Positions 17,059-24,210 of a stretch of DNA of 32,554 nt are shown here, piece by piece. Positions within the stretch are counted from its first letter, which is position 1, and each line of letters begins with the position of its first letter. This DNA comes from Calditerrivibrio nitroreducens (GTDB taxonomy: Bacteria > Chrysiogenota > Deferribacteres > Deferribacterales > Calditerrivibrionaceae). The DNA is taken from NCBI GenBank assembly GCA_002878065.1, contig PNIN01000023.1, positions 1 to 32,554 of the forward strand, given 5' to 3'. The notes under the pieces are model-generated. The model was not told where the DNA came from and did no database searches. It saw only the letters and a program-made list of their open reading frames with translations. The translations under genes were made by a program, and so were the position numbers.

Positions 17059-17897
17059 TGTATATTTCGTTAATAGATAGATTGATAAATCTGGCCATCG
17101 ACGAGGATATTGGTAAAGGTGATCTATCCACAGATTCCATAAAGTCATATCTTGGAAAGGGAACTTTTGAGTTTTTGGCAAAAGAGGAGTTTATCCTTTG
17201 TGGAATCGATGTTGTGCGAAGAGTATTTGAATTAATCGATTCTGATCTTGATGTCCACTTTTTCCGTAAAGATGGTGATATGGTTCCAAAAAGTGATGTA
17301 ATAGGTTCTGTTAAGGGGGATGTTGCATCGATTTTAAAGGGTGAAAGAATAGCTTTGAATTTTCTACAACGGATGTCTGGCATTGCCACCAACACTTACA
17401 ATTTTGTTGAAAAGTTAAAATATAGCAATATAAAGATTCTTGATACAAGAAAGACTCTTCCGGGGCATAGAATCCTGGAAAAATACTCTGTAAAAACTGG
17501 GGGTGGATACAATCACAGATTTGGGTTGTTTGATGGCGTTATGCTCAAGGACAATCACATAGATGCTGTGGGTGGTATCAGAAAAGCGGTGGAGATTGTG
17601 AGAAGAAATATCCCCATTACTGTAAAAATAGAGGTGGAAACAAGAAATCTTATTGAAGTAAAAGAAGCTGTGGAAGCTGGTGTTGATATAATTATGCTTG
17701 ATAATTTTGATATTGAAATGATATCTGCAGCTGCTGATATAATTGGGGGTAAGAGTAAAATAGAGGTTTCAGGTGGTGTTACGATTAACAATGTTGATAA
17801 GTATAAGGATCTCCCAATAGATTATATTTCTGTGGGGGCATTGACCCATCAGGCAAGGAGTGTTGACATAAGCCTTAAATATAGAGGTGAGATATGA
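17058..17897 (+). CDS. nadC: Nicotinate-nucleotide pyrophosphorylase (quinolinate phosphoribosyltransferase)
   Basis: The 279-residue enzyme makes nicotinate mononucleotide from quinolinate and PRPP in de novo NAD synthesis. Family signatures are DEDIGKGDLSTDSI near the start, ERIALNFLQRMSGIAT, LDTRKTLPGHRILEKYSVKT with the substrate-binding Arg/Lys/His, GGGYNHRFGLFDGVMLKDNH and the C-terminal IEVSGGVTINNVDKY and DYISVGALTHQ. It is full length. It starts inside the valS stop codon and overlaps the following small gene by four bases (ATGA), so it is part of a coupled chain. Confidence 0.97.
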   Translation: MYISLIDRLINLAIDEDIGKGDLSTDSIKSYLGKGTFEFLAKEEFILCGIDVVRRVFELIDSDLDVHFFRKDGDMVPKSDVIGSVKGDVASILKGERIALNFLQRMSGIATNTYNFVEKLKYSNIKILDTRKTLPGHRILEKYSVKTGGGYNHRFGLFDGVMLKDNHIDAVGGIRKAVEIVRRNIPITVKIEVETRNLIEVKEAVEAGVDIIMLDNFDIEMISAAADIIGGKSKIEVSGGVTINNVDKYKDLPIDYISVGALTHQARSVDISLKYRGEI

Positions 17898-18160
17898 CTA
17901 AGATAGATGATATGGAGAAGGCAAAAAGATTGGCAAGGACTATAATTACTGATATTGTGTTATACAATCAGTCTAAGGTGGAAGAAGGTATAAAAAATGA
18001 TAATATTTTTGATATCTTAAACGAAGAGATTGATCTGGGTAAAAAGCTTTTTGAAGAAAAAGTAAATACGAATGTTATACCTATGAAAATATTTGATAAA
18101 ATATTGATAGATATATTAATAGCAAAATATGGTGGAAAGATAGAGTCTAAAATATGGTAG
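17894..18160 (+). CDS. Small conserved-looking helical protein, unknown function
   Basis: The 88-residue protein has the stretch KAKRLARTIITDIVLYNQSK followed by VEEGIKNDNIFDILNEEIDL. I recall similar 'RLAR..v.DI.lYN' segments at the C-terminus of response-regulator or zinc-ribbon proteins in deltaproteobacteria, but no function is attached to them. It is predicted all-helical and has no membrane segment or cysteine. It overlaps nadC by four bases and is 19 bases before trxB, so it should be co-expressed with both. Confidence 0.75.
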   Translation: MTKIDDMEKAKRLARTIITDIVLYNQSKVEEGIKNDNIFDILNEEIDLGKKLFEEKVNTNVIPMKIFDKILIDILIAKYGGKIESKIW

Positions 18161-18179
18161 AACAATAAAAGGAGGAGAT

Positions 18180-19145
18180 ATGGAAAACTTTTTTAATTAT
18201 GATGATTTGCATGATATTTACGACGTTGTTATAATTGGCGGTGGCCCTGCAGGTTTAACCGCAGGAATATATGCAGCAAGAGACAATCTTAAAACACTTA
18301 TTCTTGAGAAAAATTATCCTGGTGGACAGGTGGCTATCACCGAGATCATCGAAAACTATCCAGGTTTTCCTGATGGTATTTCAGGTGGAGATTTGACAGA
18401 GCAGATGTATAAACATGCACTTCATTTTGGGGTACAGGTTAAAAATGGTGAATGTTGCGGCGTAGAATTTGATGGGGATTATAAGTTGATACAGCTTAAG
18501 CATAGCGATCTAAAAATAAAAACAAAGTCAATGATAATAGCTGCGGGGGCAAAACCTAAGAATTTAAATATTCCCGGGGAATCTAAATTTTTAGGTAGAG
18601 GGATATCTTTTTGCGCTACCTGTGATGGTGCTTTTTACAGAGGTAAAACAGTTGCGGTCATTGGTGGTGGTGATTCTGCAGTGGAAGAAGCCCATTACCT
18701 CACAAGATTTGCAGACAAGGTTTATATAGTTCATAGGAGAGATAAGTTTAGAGCAGCAAAAATACTCCAGGATAGAGTTTTCAACAATCCAAAGATAGAA
18801 ATTGTATGGAATGCACAATTGATAAAAGTAAATGGTGAGAATAAAGTTGAATCACTTACCATTCAGGATAAACTTACTGGTAAAGAATTTGATCTGGTAA
18901 TAGATGGTATCTTTGTTTTTATAGGATGGCTCGCTGATACAGAGCATTTTAAAGGTTTACTTGAAATGGATGAGTCTGGTTTTATAATTGCAAATGAGTC
19001 CACCAAAACGAATATCGCTGGTATCTTCGTTGCAGGGGATGTGAGGACAAAAGAGTTGAGGCAGGTTGTGACTGCTGTATCTGATGGAGCTATGGCCGCC
19101 AAAGCCGCCGAAAGATACATAGAGGAGACTTTTGGAAATATATGA
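18180..19145 (+). CDS. trxB: Thioredoxin-disulfide reductase
   Basis: This 321-residue flavoprotein passes electrons from NADPH to thioredoxin. FAD-binding motif DVVIIGGGPAGLTAGIYAA (15-33), the redox pair CATC (Cys145/Cys148), the NADPH loop GGGDSAVEEA (162-171) with HRRDKFRA (185-192), and the closing GIFVAGDVRTKELRQVVTAV are all present. HRRDxFRA favours NADPH as donor. An excellent AAAGGAGGAG ribosome site precedes the ATG. Confidence 0.97.
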   Translation: MENFFNYDDLHDIYDVVIIGGGPAGLTAGIYAARDNLKTLILEKNYPGGQVAITEIIENYPGFPDGISGGDLTEQMYKHALHFGVQVKNGECCGVEFDGDYKLIQLKHSDLKIKTKSMIIAAGAKPKNLNIPGESKFLGRGISFCATCDGAFYRGKTVAVIGGGDSAVEEAHYLTRFADKVYIVHRRDKFRAAKILQDRVFNNPKIEIVWNAQLIKVNGENKVESLTIQDKLTGKEFDLVIDGIFVFIGWLADTEHFKGLLEMDESGFIIANESTKTNIAGIFVAGDVRTKELRQVVTAVSDGAMAAKAAERYIEETFGNI

Positions 19146-19164
19146 GATTTTCTGTTAGCTATTA

Positions 19165-19977
19165 ATGGGTAAACTATATATAGTTCCAACCCCAATAGGG
19201 AACCTTGGTGACATAACATTACGTGCACTTGATGTTTTAAAAAATGTTGATGTGATATTTTCGGAAGACACAAGGAACACATTGGCGTTATTAAACAATT
19301 TTAATATCAAAAAAAAGCTGATATCTTATCATAAAGATAATGAGTTGAAAGCTTCTGAGGATATAATACAACATGTTTTGTCAGGTGAGACTGTTGCTCT
19401 GGTAAGTGATGCAGGTACCCCCTGTATATCCGATCCTGGGAACATTGTGGTTAGAAAGATGAATGAAATAAGAATACCTGTGGAGGTACTCCCGGGAGCA
19501 ACTGCATTTGTGCCTGCGGTGGTGAGGTCAGGTTTCCCTACTGAGAGGATATATTTCTGCGGATTTTTGCCTTCCAAAAATAAAGAAAGAAGAGATTTTT
19601 TAATTTATCTTAGAGATAATGTATTTGCCAGCATTGTTTTTTATGAAGCGCCCCACCGCATTAAGGATACATTAAGAGAACTTCTGTTGGTTTTTGAATC
19701 ACCCTTTGCTGTTGTGAGAGAGCTTTCAAAAGTATATGAAACATTATATTTTGTTGAGGATGAAAGTAGCTTAAAAGATATTGTTGAAAAGGGCGAGTTT
19801 ATTATTGTTGTTAATAATAATATTGTAAAACATGTGGAAAAAAAGGATGCAGAACTGTTAGATTTTATTTTTAAGTTAAAGGAGGAAGGTTTTTCAAAAC
19901 AGGATATAATAAAGATATTAAAGGCTTTTGGGGTAAAGAGGAACAGGGCTTATAATCTTGTTATTGAGAGGGATTAA
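19165..19977 (+). CDS. rsmI: 16S rRNA 2'-O-methyltransferase RsmI
   Basis: The 270-residue protein begins MGKLYIVPTPIGNLGDITLR and has SEDTRNTLALL, LVSDAGTPCISDPG, VLPGATAFVPAVVRSGFP and FYEAPHRI, the complete tetrapyrrole-methylase-type signature set of RsmI, which methylates the ribose of C1402 in 16S rRNA. The start at 19165 has only a weak ribosome site, 19 bases after trxB. It is the last intact gene before a 208-base gap that contains a short coding-like remnant. Confidence 0.96.
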   Translation: MGKLYIVPTPIGNLGDITLRALDVLKNVDVIFSEDTRNTLALLNNFNIKKKLISYHKDNELKASEDIIQHVLSGETVALVSDAGTPCISDPGNIVVRKMNEIRIPVEVLPGATAFVPAVVRSGFPTERIYFCGFLPSKNKERRDFLIYLRDNVFASIVFYEAPHRIKDTLRELLLVFESPFAVVRELSKVYETLYFVEDESSLKDIVEKGEFIIVVNNNIVKHVEKKDAELLDFIFKLKEEGFSKQDIIKILKAFGVKRNRAYNLVIERD

Positions 19978-20145
19978 ACATTTGAAGTTGTTATCATAAT
20001 CAGTAGCAAGGATTTCATTAAAAAAAAGGGTCTTCAGGATTTTGCCCCTTAGAATGAAATGTATGGGGGCGATTTTTACATCGGAAGTTACGCAAAATAT
20101 TTTATTTTTCAGTGGTACAAAGAATTGGGTGATGCAATAAAATAA
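19978..20145 (+). pseudogene. Coding-like remnant with in-frame TAG between rsmI and parA
   Basis: Directly after the rsmI stop and in the same frame, 55 sense codons read like protein. The first part is FEVVIIISSKDFIKKKGLQD followed by FAP, then TAG at 20050-20052, then NEMYGGDFYIGSYAKYFI and FQWYKELGDAIK before TAA at 20143-20145. There is no good start codon or ribosome site for the first half; the second half alone could start at ATG 20059 (28 residues). I do not recognise the family. It may be the C-terminal end of a lost gene. The protein-like composition on both sides of the TAG is the only evidence, so chance is possible. Confidence 0.35.
20012..20060 (+). repeat. Inverted repeat in the rsmI-parA gap
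   Basis: ATTTCATT (20012-20019) is perfectly complementary to AATGAAAT (20053-20060), and inside it AAGGG (20026-20030) pairs with CCCTT (20046-20050). The fold would be a two-part hairpin with an unequal internal loop. No T run follows, so it is not a standard terminator. It overlaps the coding-like remnant and may be incidental. Confidence 0.4.
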
Positions 20146-20185
20146 AATCTTGATTTTTGGGCGACAATTTAATAAACTGGGGATT

Positions 20186-20947
20186 ATGAGTAAAGTGATG
20201 GTTGTGGCAAATCAGAAAGGTGGTGTTGGTAAAACGACTACGGCTGTGAATTTAGCAGCTGCCCTTGCATTTGCAGAGGCTAAAGTACTTTTGGTGGACA
20301 TGGATCCTCAGGCGAATGCCACCAGTGGTCTTGGATTTAATCCATCTGAACTAAAACAGAGTATATACGATGTCATAGTAAACAACGCCAGAATTGAAGA
20401 TGTTTTGATTGAAACTAAGATAGATGGTCTTCATCTTATTCCCAGTAAAATAGATCTTACTGCTGCTGAGATAGAGCTGGTCACTGTTTTATCAAGGGAA
20501 ACGAGACTTAAAAGGCCTCTTGATACAATAAAAGACAGATATAATATCGTAATAATCGACTGTCCACCCTCACTTGGACTACTGACGATAAACTCCCTTA
20601 CCGCTTCAGATACAGTTCTTATTCCCCTCCAATGTGAGTACTATGCATTAGAGGGGCTTACTCAACTTTTAAATACAATCAGGCTTGTGAAAGATGGACT
20701 TAATCCAAAGCTTGATCTGGAAGGGATATTACTTACTATGTATGATCCAAGAAATAATCTCTCAAAAGAGGTTTATAAACAGGTGAGGGAGTATTTTCGG
20801 GATAAAATGTTTAAAGCAATAATTCCGAGAAATGTAAAGTTAAGTGAGGCTCCGAGTTATGGAGTGCCTATCATCTCTTATGACATAAAATCGAAGGGTG
20901 CCGAAAGCTACATAGAACTCGCAAAGGAGATATTGAATAAACTATGA
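20186..20947 (+). CDS. parA: Chromosome partitioning ATPase ParA (Soj)
   Basis: The 253-residue MinD/ParA-type ATPase begins MSKVMVVANQKGGVGKTTTA, with the deviant Walker A motif KGGVGKTT (11-18); DMDPQANATSG and IIDCPPSLGLLTINSL follow. PLQCEYYALEGL and RNVKLSEAPSYGVPI are hallmarks of chromosomal Soj-type ParA. It forms ATP-dependent dimers on the nucleoid that move ParB-parS complexes. The TTG at 20150 would add 12 unconserved residues, so ATG 20186 is chosen. Its stop overlaps parB (ATGA). Confidence 0.97.
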   Translation: MSKVMVVANQKGGVGKTTTAVNLAAALAFAEAKVLLVDMDPQANATSGLGFNPSELKQSIYDVIVNNARIEDVLIETKIDGLHLIPSKIDLTAAEIELVTVLSRETRLKRPLDTIKDRYNIVIIDCPPSLGLLTINSLTASDTVLIPLQCEYYALEGLTQLLNTIRLVKDGLNPKLDLEGILLTMYDPRNNLSKEVYKQVREYFRDKMFKAIIPRNVKLSEAPSYGVPIISYDIKSKGAESYIELAKEILNKL

Positions 20948-21786
20948 TGAAAAAAAGCCCCCTCGGTAGAGGACTTGATTCCCTCATACCTAAATCTGCC
21001 GATACTAAATCTGTGTTTGAGGTTGATATAGATGAGATAGTTCCCAATAAAGAGCAGCCCCGTTTGTCTTTTGAGGAAGAAAAACTTAAAGAACTTGCAA
21101 GCTCTATAAAAGAAAAGGGGATAATTCAGCCCCTCATAGTTACAAACGTTGGTGGGAAATATCAGATAATTGCTGGTGAGAGACGCTGGCGGGCGGCTGG
21201 AATGGCTGGTTTGAAAAAAGTTCCAGTTATTGTTAAGTCTGTGGATAACGATAAAGAAAAACTTGAACTTGCTTTGATCGAAAATCTCCAGAGGGAGGAT
21301 CTAAATCCTGTTGAGGTTGCAAAAGCTTACAAACTTTTAATCGAAAAATATGATTATACGCAGGAGCAGCTTGCTCAAATAGTGGGAAAAAACAGAAGTA
21401 CAGTGGCAAATAGTTTAAGAATCCTCAATCTTCATCCCAAAATTATCGAGGCTCTGTCACAGAATCTGATTACTGAAGGGCATGCAAGGTCCCTTATCGG
21501 ACTTGAATCTTCAATGGCTCTACAGATTTTACAAAAGATAATTGATAAGGGGTTGACGGTAAGGGAAGTCGAAAAATTGGTTAAAAATATCAACAATCCC
21601 AAACGATTGAAAGAGAATAAAGGTAATGATCTTTTTATAGAGTCTATTAAAAAAGAGATGGAAGAGATTTTTAAAACGAAAATTCAGATAAAACCTTCCA
21701 GAAAAGGTGGAAAGATAGAGTTGGTTTACAAAAGTAATGAAGAGCTCAATACAATATTAGCTATCATTAGGGGTGAAAGATGTTAA
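20944..21786 (+). CDS. parB: Chromosome partitioning protein ParB (Spo0J)
   Basis: The 280-residue protein begins KKSPLGRGLDSLIP, then has the ParB/Srx CTP-binding domain with EIVPNKEQPRLSFEEE, GIIQPLIV and GERRWRAA, and a central helix-turn-helix (YTQEQLAQIVGKNRSTVANS) that reads parS. The C-terminal dimerisation segment is present. It loads on parS and clamps DNA with CTP. ATG at 20944 or 20947 would serve equally. I did not see a sequence like the parS consensus TGTTTCACGTGAAACA in the window. Its last seven bases overlap the bactofilin gene. Confidence 0.97.
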   Translation: MMKKSPLGRGLDSLIPKSADTKSVFEVDIDEIVPNKEQPRLSFEEEKLKELASSIKEKGIIQPLIVTNVGGKYQIIAGERRWRAAGMAGLKKVPVIVKSVDNDKEKLELALIENLQREDLNPVEVAKAYKLLIEKYDYTQEQLAQIVGKNRSTVANSLRILNLHPKIIEALSQNLITEGHARSLIGLESSMALQILQKIIDKGLTVREVEKLVKNINNPKRLKENKGNDLFIESIKKEMEEIFKTKIQIKPSRKGGKIELVYKSNEELNTILAIIRGERC

Positions 21787-22151
21787 GGGATAAGAAAAAA
21801 GATGAAGAAATCACGATCAATGCTTTTTTGGGCAATAAAACTAATTTTACCGGTACTCTCGTATTCGATGGTATTGTGAGGATAGATGGCTTTTTTAAAG
21901 GGAACATAGTTTCTTCCGATACATTGGTAATAGCCAAAGGTGCAAACGTTGAAGCGGAGGTGGAGACTTCAGTTGTAAAGATCTCTGGTAATTTTAAGGG
22001 GACTATAAAGGCTAAATCTCTTGTTGAGTTGATCAAACCAGCAGTGGTTGAAGGTACAATCTTTACTCCTGCATTGAAGGTAGAAGAAGGGGTAATTGTA
22101 AATGGCAGTATTAGTATGTCCAATAATGATGGTAAGGGGGTAGAACAATGA
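21780..22151 (+). CDS. Bactofilin (polymer-forming cytoskeletal protein)
   Basis: The 123-residue protein is a single bactofilin domain (DUF583): after a short polar N-terminus, hydrophobic/Gly-rich turns repeat in a right-handed beta-helix pattern (FTGTLVFDGIVRIDGFFKGN, ISGNFKGTIKAKSLVELIKP, VVEGTIFTPALKVEEGVIVN). Bactofilins polymerise without nucleotide and scaffold wall synthesis, stalks or chromosome machinery. It overlaps parB by seven bases and tpiA by four, so it should be made together with ParAB. In Myxococcus, bactofilins encoded beside parAB position the ParABS machinery; a similar task here is inference. Confidence 0.92.
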   Translation: MLRDKKKDEEITINAFLGNKTNFTGTLVFDGIVRIDGFFKGNIVSSDTLVIAKGANVEAEVETSVVKISGNFKGTIKAKSLVELIKPAVVEGTIFTPALKVEEGVIVNGSISMSNNDGKGVEQ

Positions 22152-22903
22152 GAAGATCTTTGATTGCTGCAAATTGGAAGATGAATCTAACTTTTGATGA
22201 AGCTCTTTCTTTTGTTGGTTATTTTAAGGAATTTAAATTTGATACAAAAAAGATAGATGTTTTGATCGCACCACCTTTTCTCTATCTATCGGATCTTGGC
22301 AGGGCTTTAAAAAAAATAAATAAAAGGGTTGTTCTCGCAGCCCAAAATATACATTTCGAATCGTCTGGAGCTTATACTGGAGAGGTATCTGCGGAGATGT
22401 TGAAATCTGTTGGTATAAATTGGACTATTATTGGGCATTCGGAGAGGAGACAGTATTTTGGGGATAACGATATTATTGTAAACAAAAAGGTTAAAAAGGC
22501 TATCGAGAATGGCTTAAATGTTATTCTTTGTGTTGGGGAGCAACTTCCGGAGAGGGATGCTGGCATAGAGAAAGAGCTTGTGATAAGTCAGCTTGGCATG
22601 GCACTTTCTGGTGTGGGTAGTGCTGATATGTCCAAAATAGTTATAGCTTATGAGCCTGTCTGGGCGATAGGTACGGGCAAGACAGCCAAGTCTTCTGATG
22701 CCGAAGAGATGCATAAATCTATTAGAGAATTTATAAAAAGTAGGTATGGAAGGAAAATTGCCAATAATGTAAGGATAATTTATGGTGGAAGCGTGAAGCC
22801 TGAAAATATCTCAGATCTGATGAGTATGCCAAATATTGACGGTGCACTGGTGGGTGGGGCAAGTCTAAAATTCGAAAGTTTTGCTAAAATTATAAATTAT
22901 TGA
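22148..22903 (+). CDS. tpiA: Triosephosphate isomerase
   Basis: The 251-residue glycolytic enzyme interconverts dihydroxyacetone phosphate and glyceraldehyde 3-phosphate. Lys11 (NWKMN), His97 (IIGHSERR) and Glu169 (AYEPVWAIGTGK) form the full catalytic set, and YGGSVKPENI and GALVGGASLK bind the phosphate. It starts inside the bactofilin stop (ATGA). secG, a frequent downstream neighbour of tpiA, is not present; a decayed nuclease-family gene follows. Confidence 0.98.
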   Translation: MRRSLIAANWKMNLTFDEALSFVGYFKEFKFDTKKIDVLIAPPFLYLSDLGRALKKINKRVVLAAQNIHFESSGAYTGEVSAEMLKSVGINWTIIGHSERRQYFGDNDIIVNKKVKKAIENGLNVILCVGEQLPERDAGIEKELVISQLGMALSGVGSADMSKIVIAYEPVWAIGTGKTAKSSDAEEMHKSIREFIKSRYGRKIANNVRIIYGGSVKPENISDLMSMPNIDGALVGGASLKFESFAKIINY

Positions 22904-22962
22904 TTAGCTAAGTATTTTATATTTCAATATAAAGCGACGATAAACAAAATTGTAGCTGCAGT

Positions 22963-23550
22963 GGTACTGTCATTCTGTTAGGTATTCAAAGTTTTGCAAA
23001 GATCAGGTCTGATGATTACTATGTAGATAAAACCGGGTTTGTTAAAAAATTAGAAGTTGGGGGAGCAACTGTTATCAAACCTTGATATAGATTATATTTA
23101 TCCATAAAGTTTGCTATTTCAGGCTGGATATCTGACAATGAAAGTTTTTTTATGGATTGGTAATGAGAATGTATATGTATTAAACTATCCAAACTTAGAT
23201 GTGAGGAAGAGTTTCAACGATGCTTTTTGACTTACCTGACACCGAGTCCGGCTTTGAAAGGTAGGGCAGAGATAGGTTTAATCAGGGCATTGCAAACAAA
23301 TGATATTGGTAAGATAAGGGATATACTGTACAGTTTTTTGCATCAATTCCACATGACTGGTATAGAAAGAATGATAGAGTTTAAAATTGTGGTTGATGAA
23401 TCAGAGAATAAGGCGTTGAATCAGATAAAAGAGAAGAGGTACTTTGAGAAATATCAGAGTAAATACGATGAGATTTATTTGATAGGAATGGAATTTAGTA
23501 GAATAGATCATAATATTGTTTATTTTGGGTGGGAAAAGTTGGGAAGTTAG
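22963..23550 (+). pseudogene. Collapsed AAA-ATPase-like / PD-(D/E)XK nuclease family gene
   Basis: Three pieces of one known family (AAA-ATPase_like plus PDDEXK_9 domains) lie in order but in different frames. The N-terminus LLGIQSFAKIRSDDYYVDKT, then GFVKKLEVGG, is at about 22978-23082 and ends at a TGA. A middle piece, SLLFQAGYLTMK then NENVYVLNYPNLDVRKSFND, runs from 23108 to 23227. The C-terminal nuclease piece, from 23227 to 23550, has ERMIEFKIVVDES (the ExK of the active site), NQIKEKRYFEKY and IYLIGMEFS. The shift at 23224-23228 is a T run one base short. The whole ATPase part, including Walker A, is deleted; family members have about 500 residues. The product cannot be functional. No start codon is evident. 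Confidence 0.82.
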
Positions 23551-23599
23551 AACGTTGTAACGTTAAAACTTTAAATCATTGAACCTTGAACTTCTTAAC
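23551..23599 (+). repeat. Imperfect heptad-like direct repeat
   Basis: Starting just after the pseudogene stop, the sequence repeats variants of TTGAACN/AACGTTG: AACGTTG, TAACGTT, AAAACTTT, then CATTG, AACCTTG, AACTTCT. The period is about seven to nine bases. No gene is visible on either strand. Confidence 0.4.
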
Positions 23600-23628
23600 A
23601 AAGATGATGCTTAGAATTTAAAAAAAAC

Positions 23629-23657
23629 TTGCTTTTTATTTGGCGTTGTGTTATATT
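23629..23657 (+). promoter_or_regulatory. Candidate promoter of the rimP-nusA-infB operon
   Basis: TTGCTT (23629-23634) and TATATT (23652-23657) are 17 nt apart, and TGT directly before the -10 makes an extended -10 element. The -10 matches five of six consensus bases. Transcription would begin around 23663-23666, which is the first base of a strong hairpin, about 48 bases before rimP. Confidence 0.6.
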
Positions 23658-23663
23658 TTGAAC

Positions 23664-23691
23664 AAGTGGGTATTATCCCACTTATTTTTTT
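23664..23691 (+). terminator. Terminator-like hairpin in the rimP leader
   Basis: AAGTGGG (23664-23670) pairs perfectly with CCCACTT (23677-23683) over a six-base loop, followed by A and seven T (23685-23691). This is an ideal intrinsic terminator by form, yet it lies downstream of the likely promoter and 20 bases upstream of rimP. It could end read-through from tpiA, act as an attenuator, or protect the 5' end of the mRNA. Confidence 0.65.
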
Positions 23692-23711
23692 GCTTAAGGA
23701 TGGTGAGATTG

Positions 23712-24185
23712 ATGTTTAGTCAAAATATCCATATCGTAGAAAGGGTTAAAGAATATTCTGAAAAAATAGCTCCGAAATTTGGGGTGGAAATTTTCGATGT
23801 GAAGTTTGTGAGGGAGCCTTCGGGGTATACACTAAGGATATTTCTGGATAAGGAGAATCTTACGCTTGAAGATTGCGCAAATTTCAGTAAAGAGATCTCG
23901 AAATGGCTGGATAAAGAGGATCTTATTCCTCATAAATACAATCTTGAGGTTTCAAGTCCCGGTCTGAATAGACCATTAAGGAATATAGATGATTATAAAA
24001 AATACATTGGGAGAAAATGTAAAATTGAGTTGTTTAAAAAAGATCCTTCCGGAAGAAAGAACTACACCGGCTATATAAAAGGTGTAGATGGTGAAGTTAT
24101 TCTGTTGGATGTAAAAAAAGAGGAGATTATCGTAAATTATAGTGATATAAAAAAAGGGAATCTTGAATTTGAAATTAAAGAATAG
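23712..24185 (+). CDS. rimP: Ribosome maturation factor RimP
   Basis: The 157-residue protein helps 30S subunit assembly. It has FGVEIFDVKFVREPSGYTLR, the DLI.HKYNLEVSSPGLNRPL block that marks RimP (SSPGLxRPL), and a C-terminal SH3-like barrel. ATG 23712 is chosen because GGTGAG lies five bases before it and the conserved part begins at once; upstream in-frame codons run through the hairpin and promoter and are not conserved. It leads the rimP-nusA-infB series. Confidence 0.95.
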   Translation: MFSQNIHIVERVKEYSEKIAPKFGVEIFDVKFVREPSGYTLRIFLDKENLTLEDCANFSKEISKWLDKEDLIPHKYNLEVSSPGLNRPLRNIDDYKKYIGRKCKIELFKKDPSGRKNYTGYIKGVDGEVILLDVKKEEIIVNYSDIKKGNLEFEIKE

Positions 24186-24210
24186 AATATAGATATTTTT
24201 AGGAGGAACA

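Noticed and set aside
20050-20052. TAG as a recoded (pyrrolysine) codon in the rsmI-parA gap
   Set aside because: No start codon or ribosome site supports a full gene and there is no pyrrolysine system in view; decay or chance is simpler.
20150-20185. Earlier TTG start for parA
   Set aside because: The 12 extra residues are not part of the ParA family and ATG 20186 immediately precedes the conserved N-terminus.
19978-22903. parS site near parAB
   Set aside because: I looked for TGTTTCACGTGAAACA-like palindromes near parAB by eye and saw none; sites may be elsewhere.
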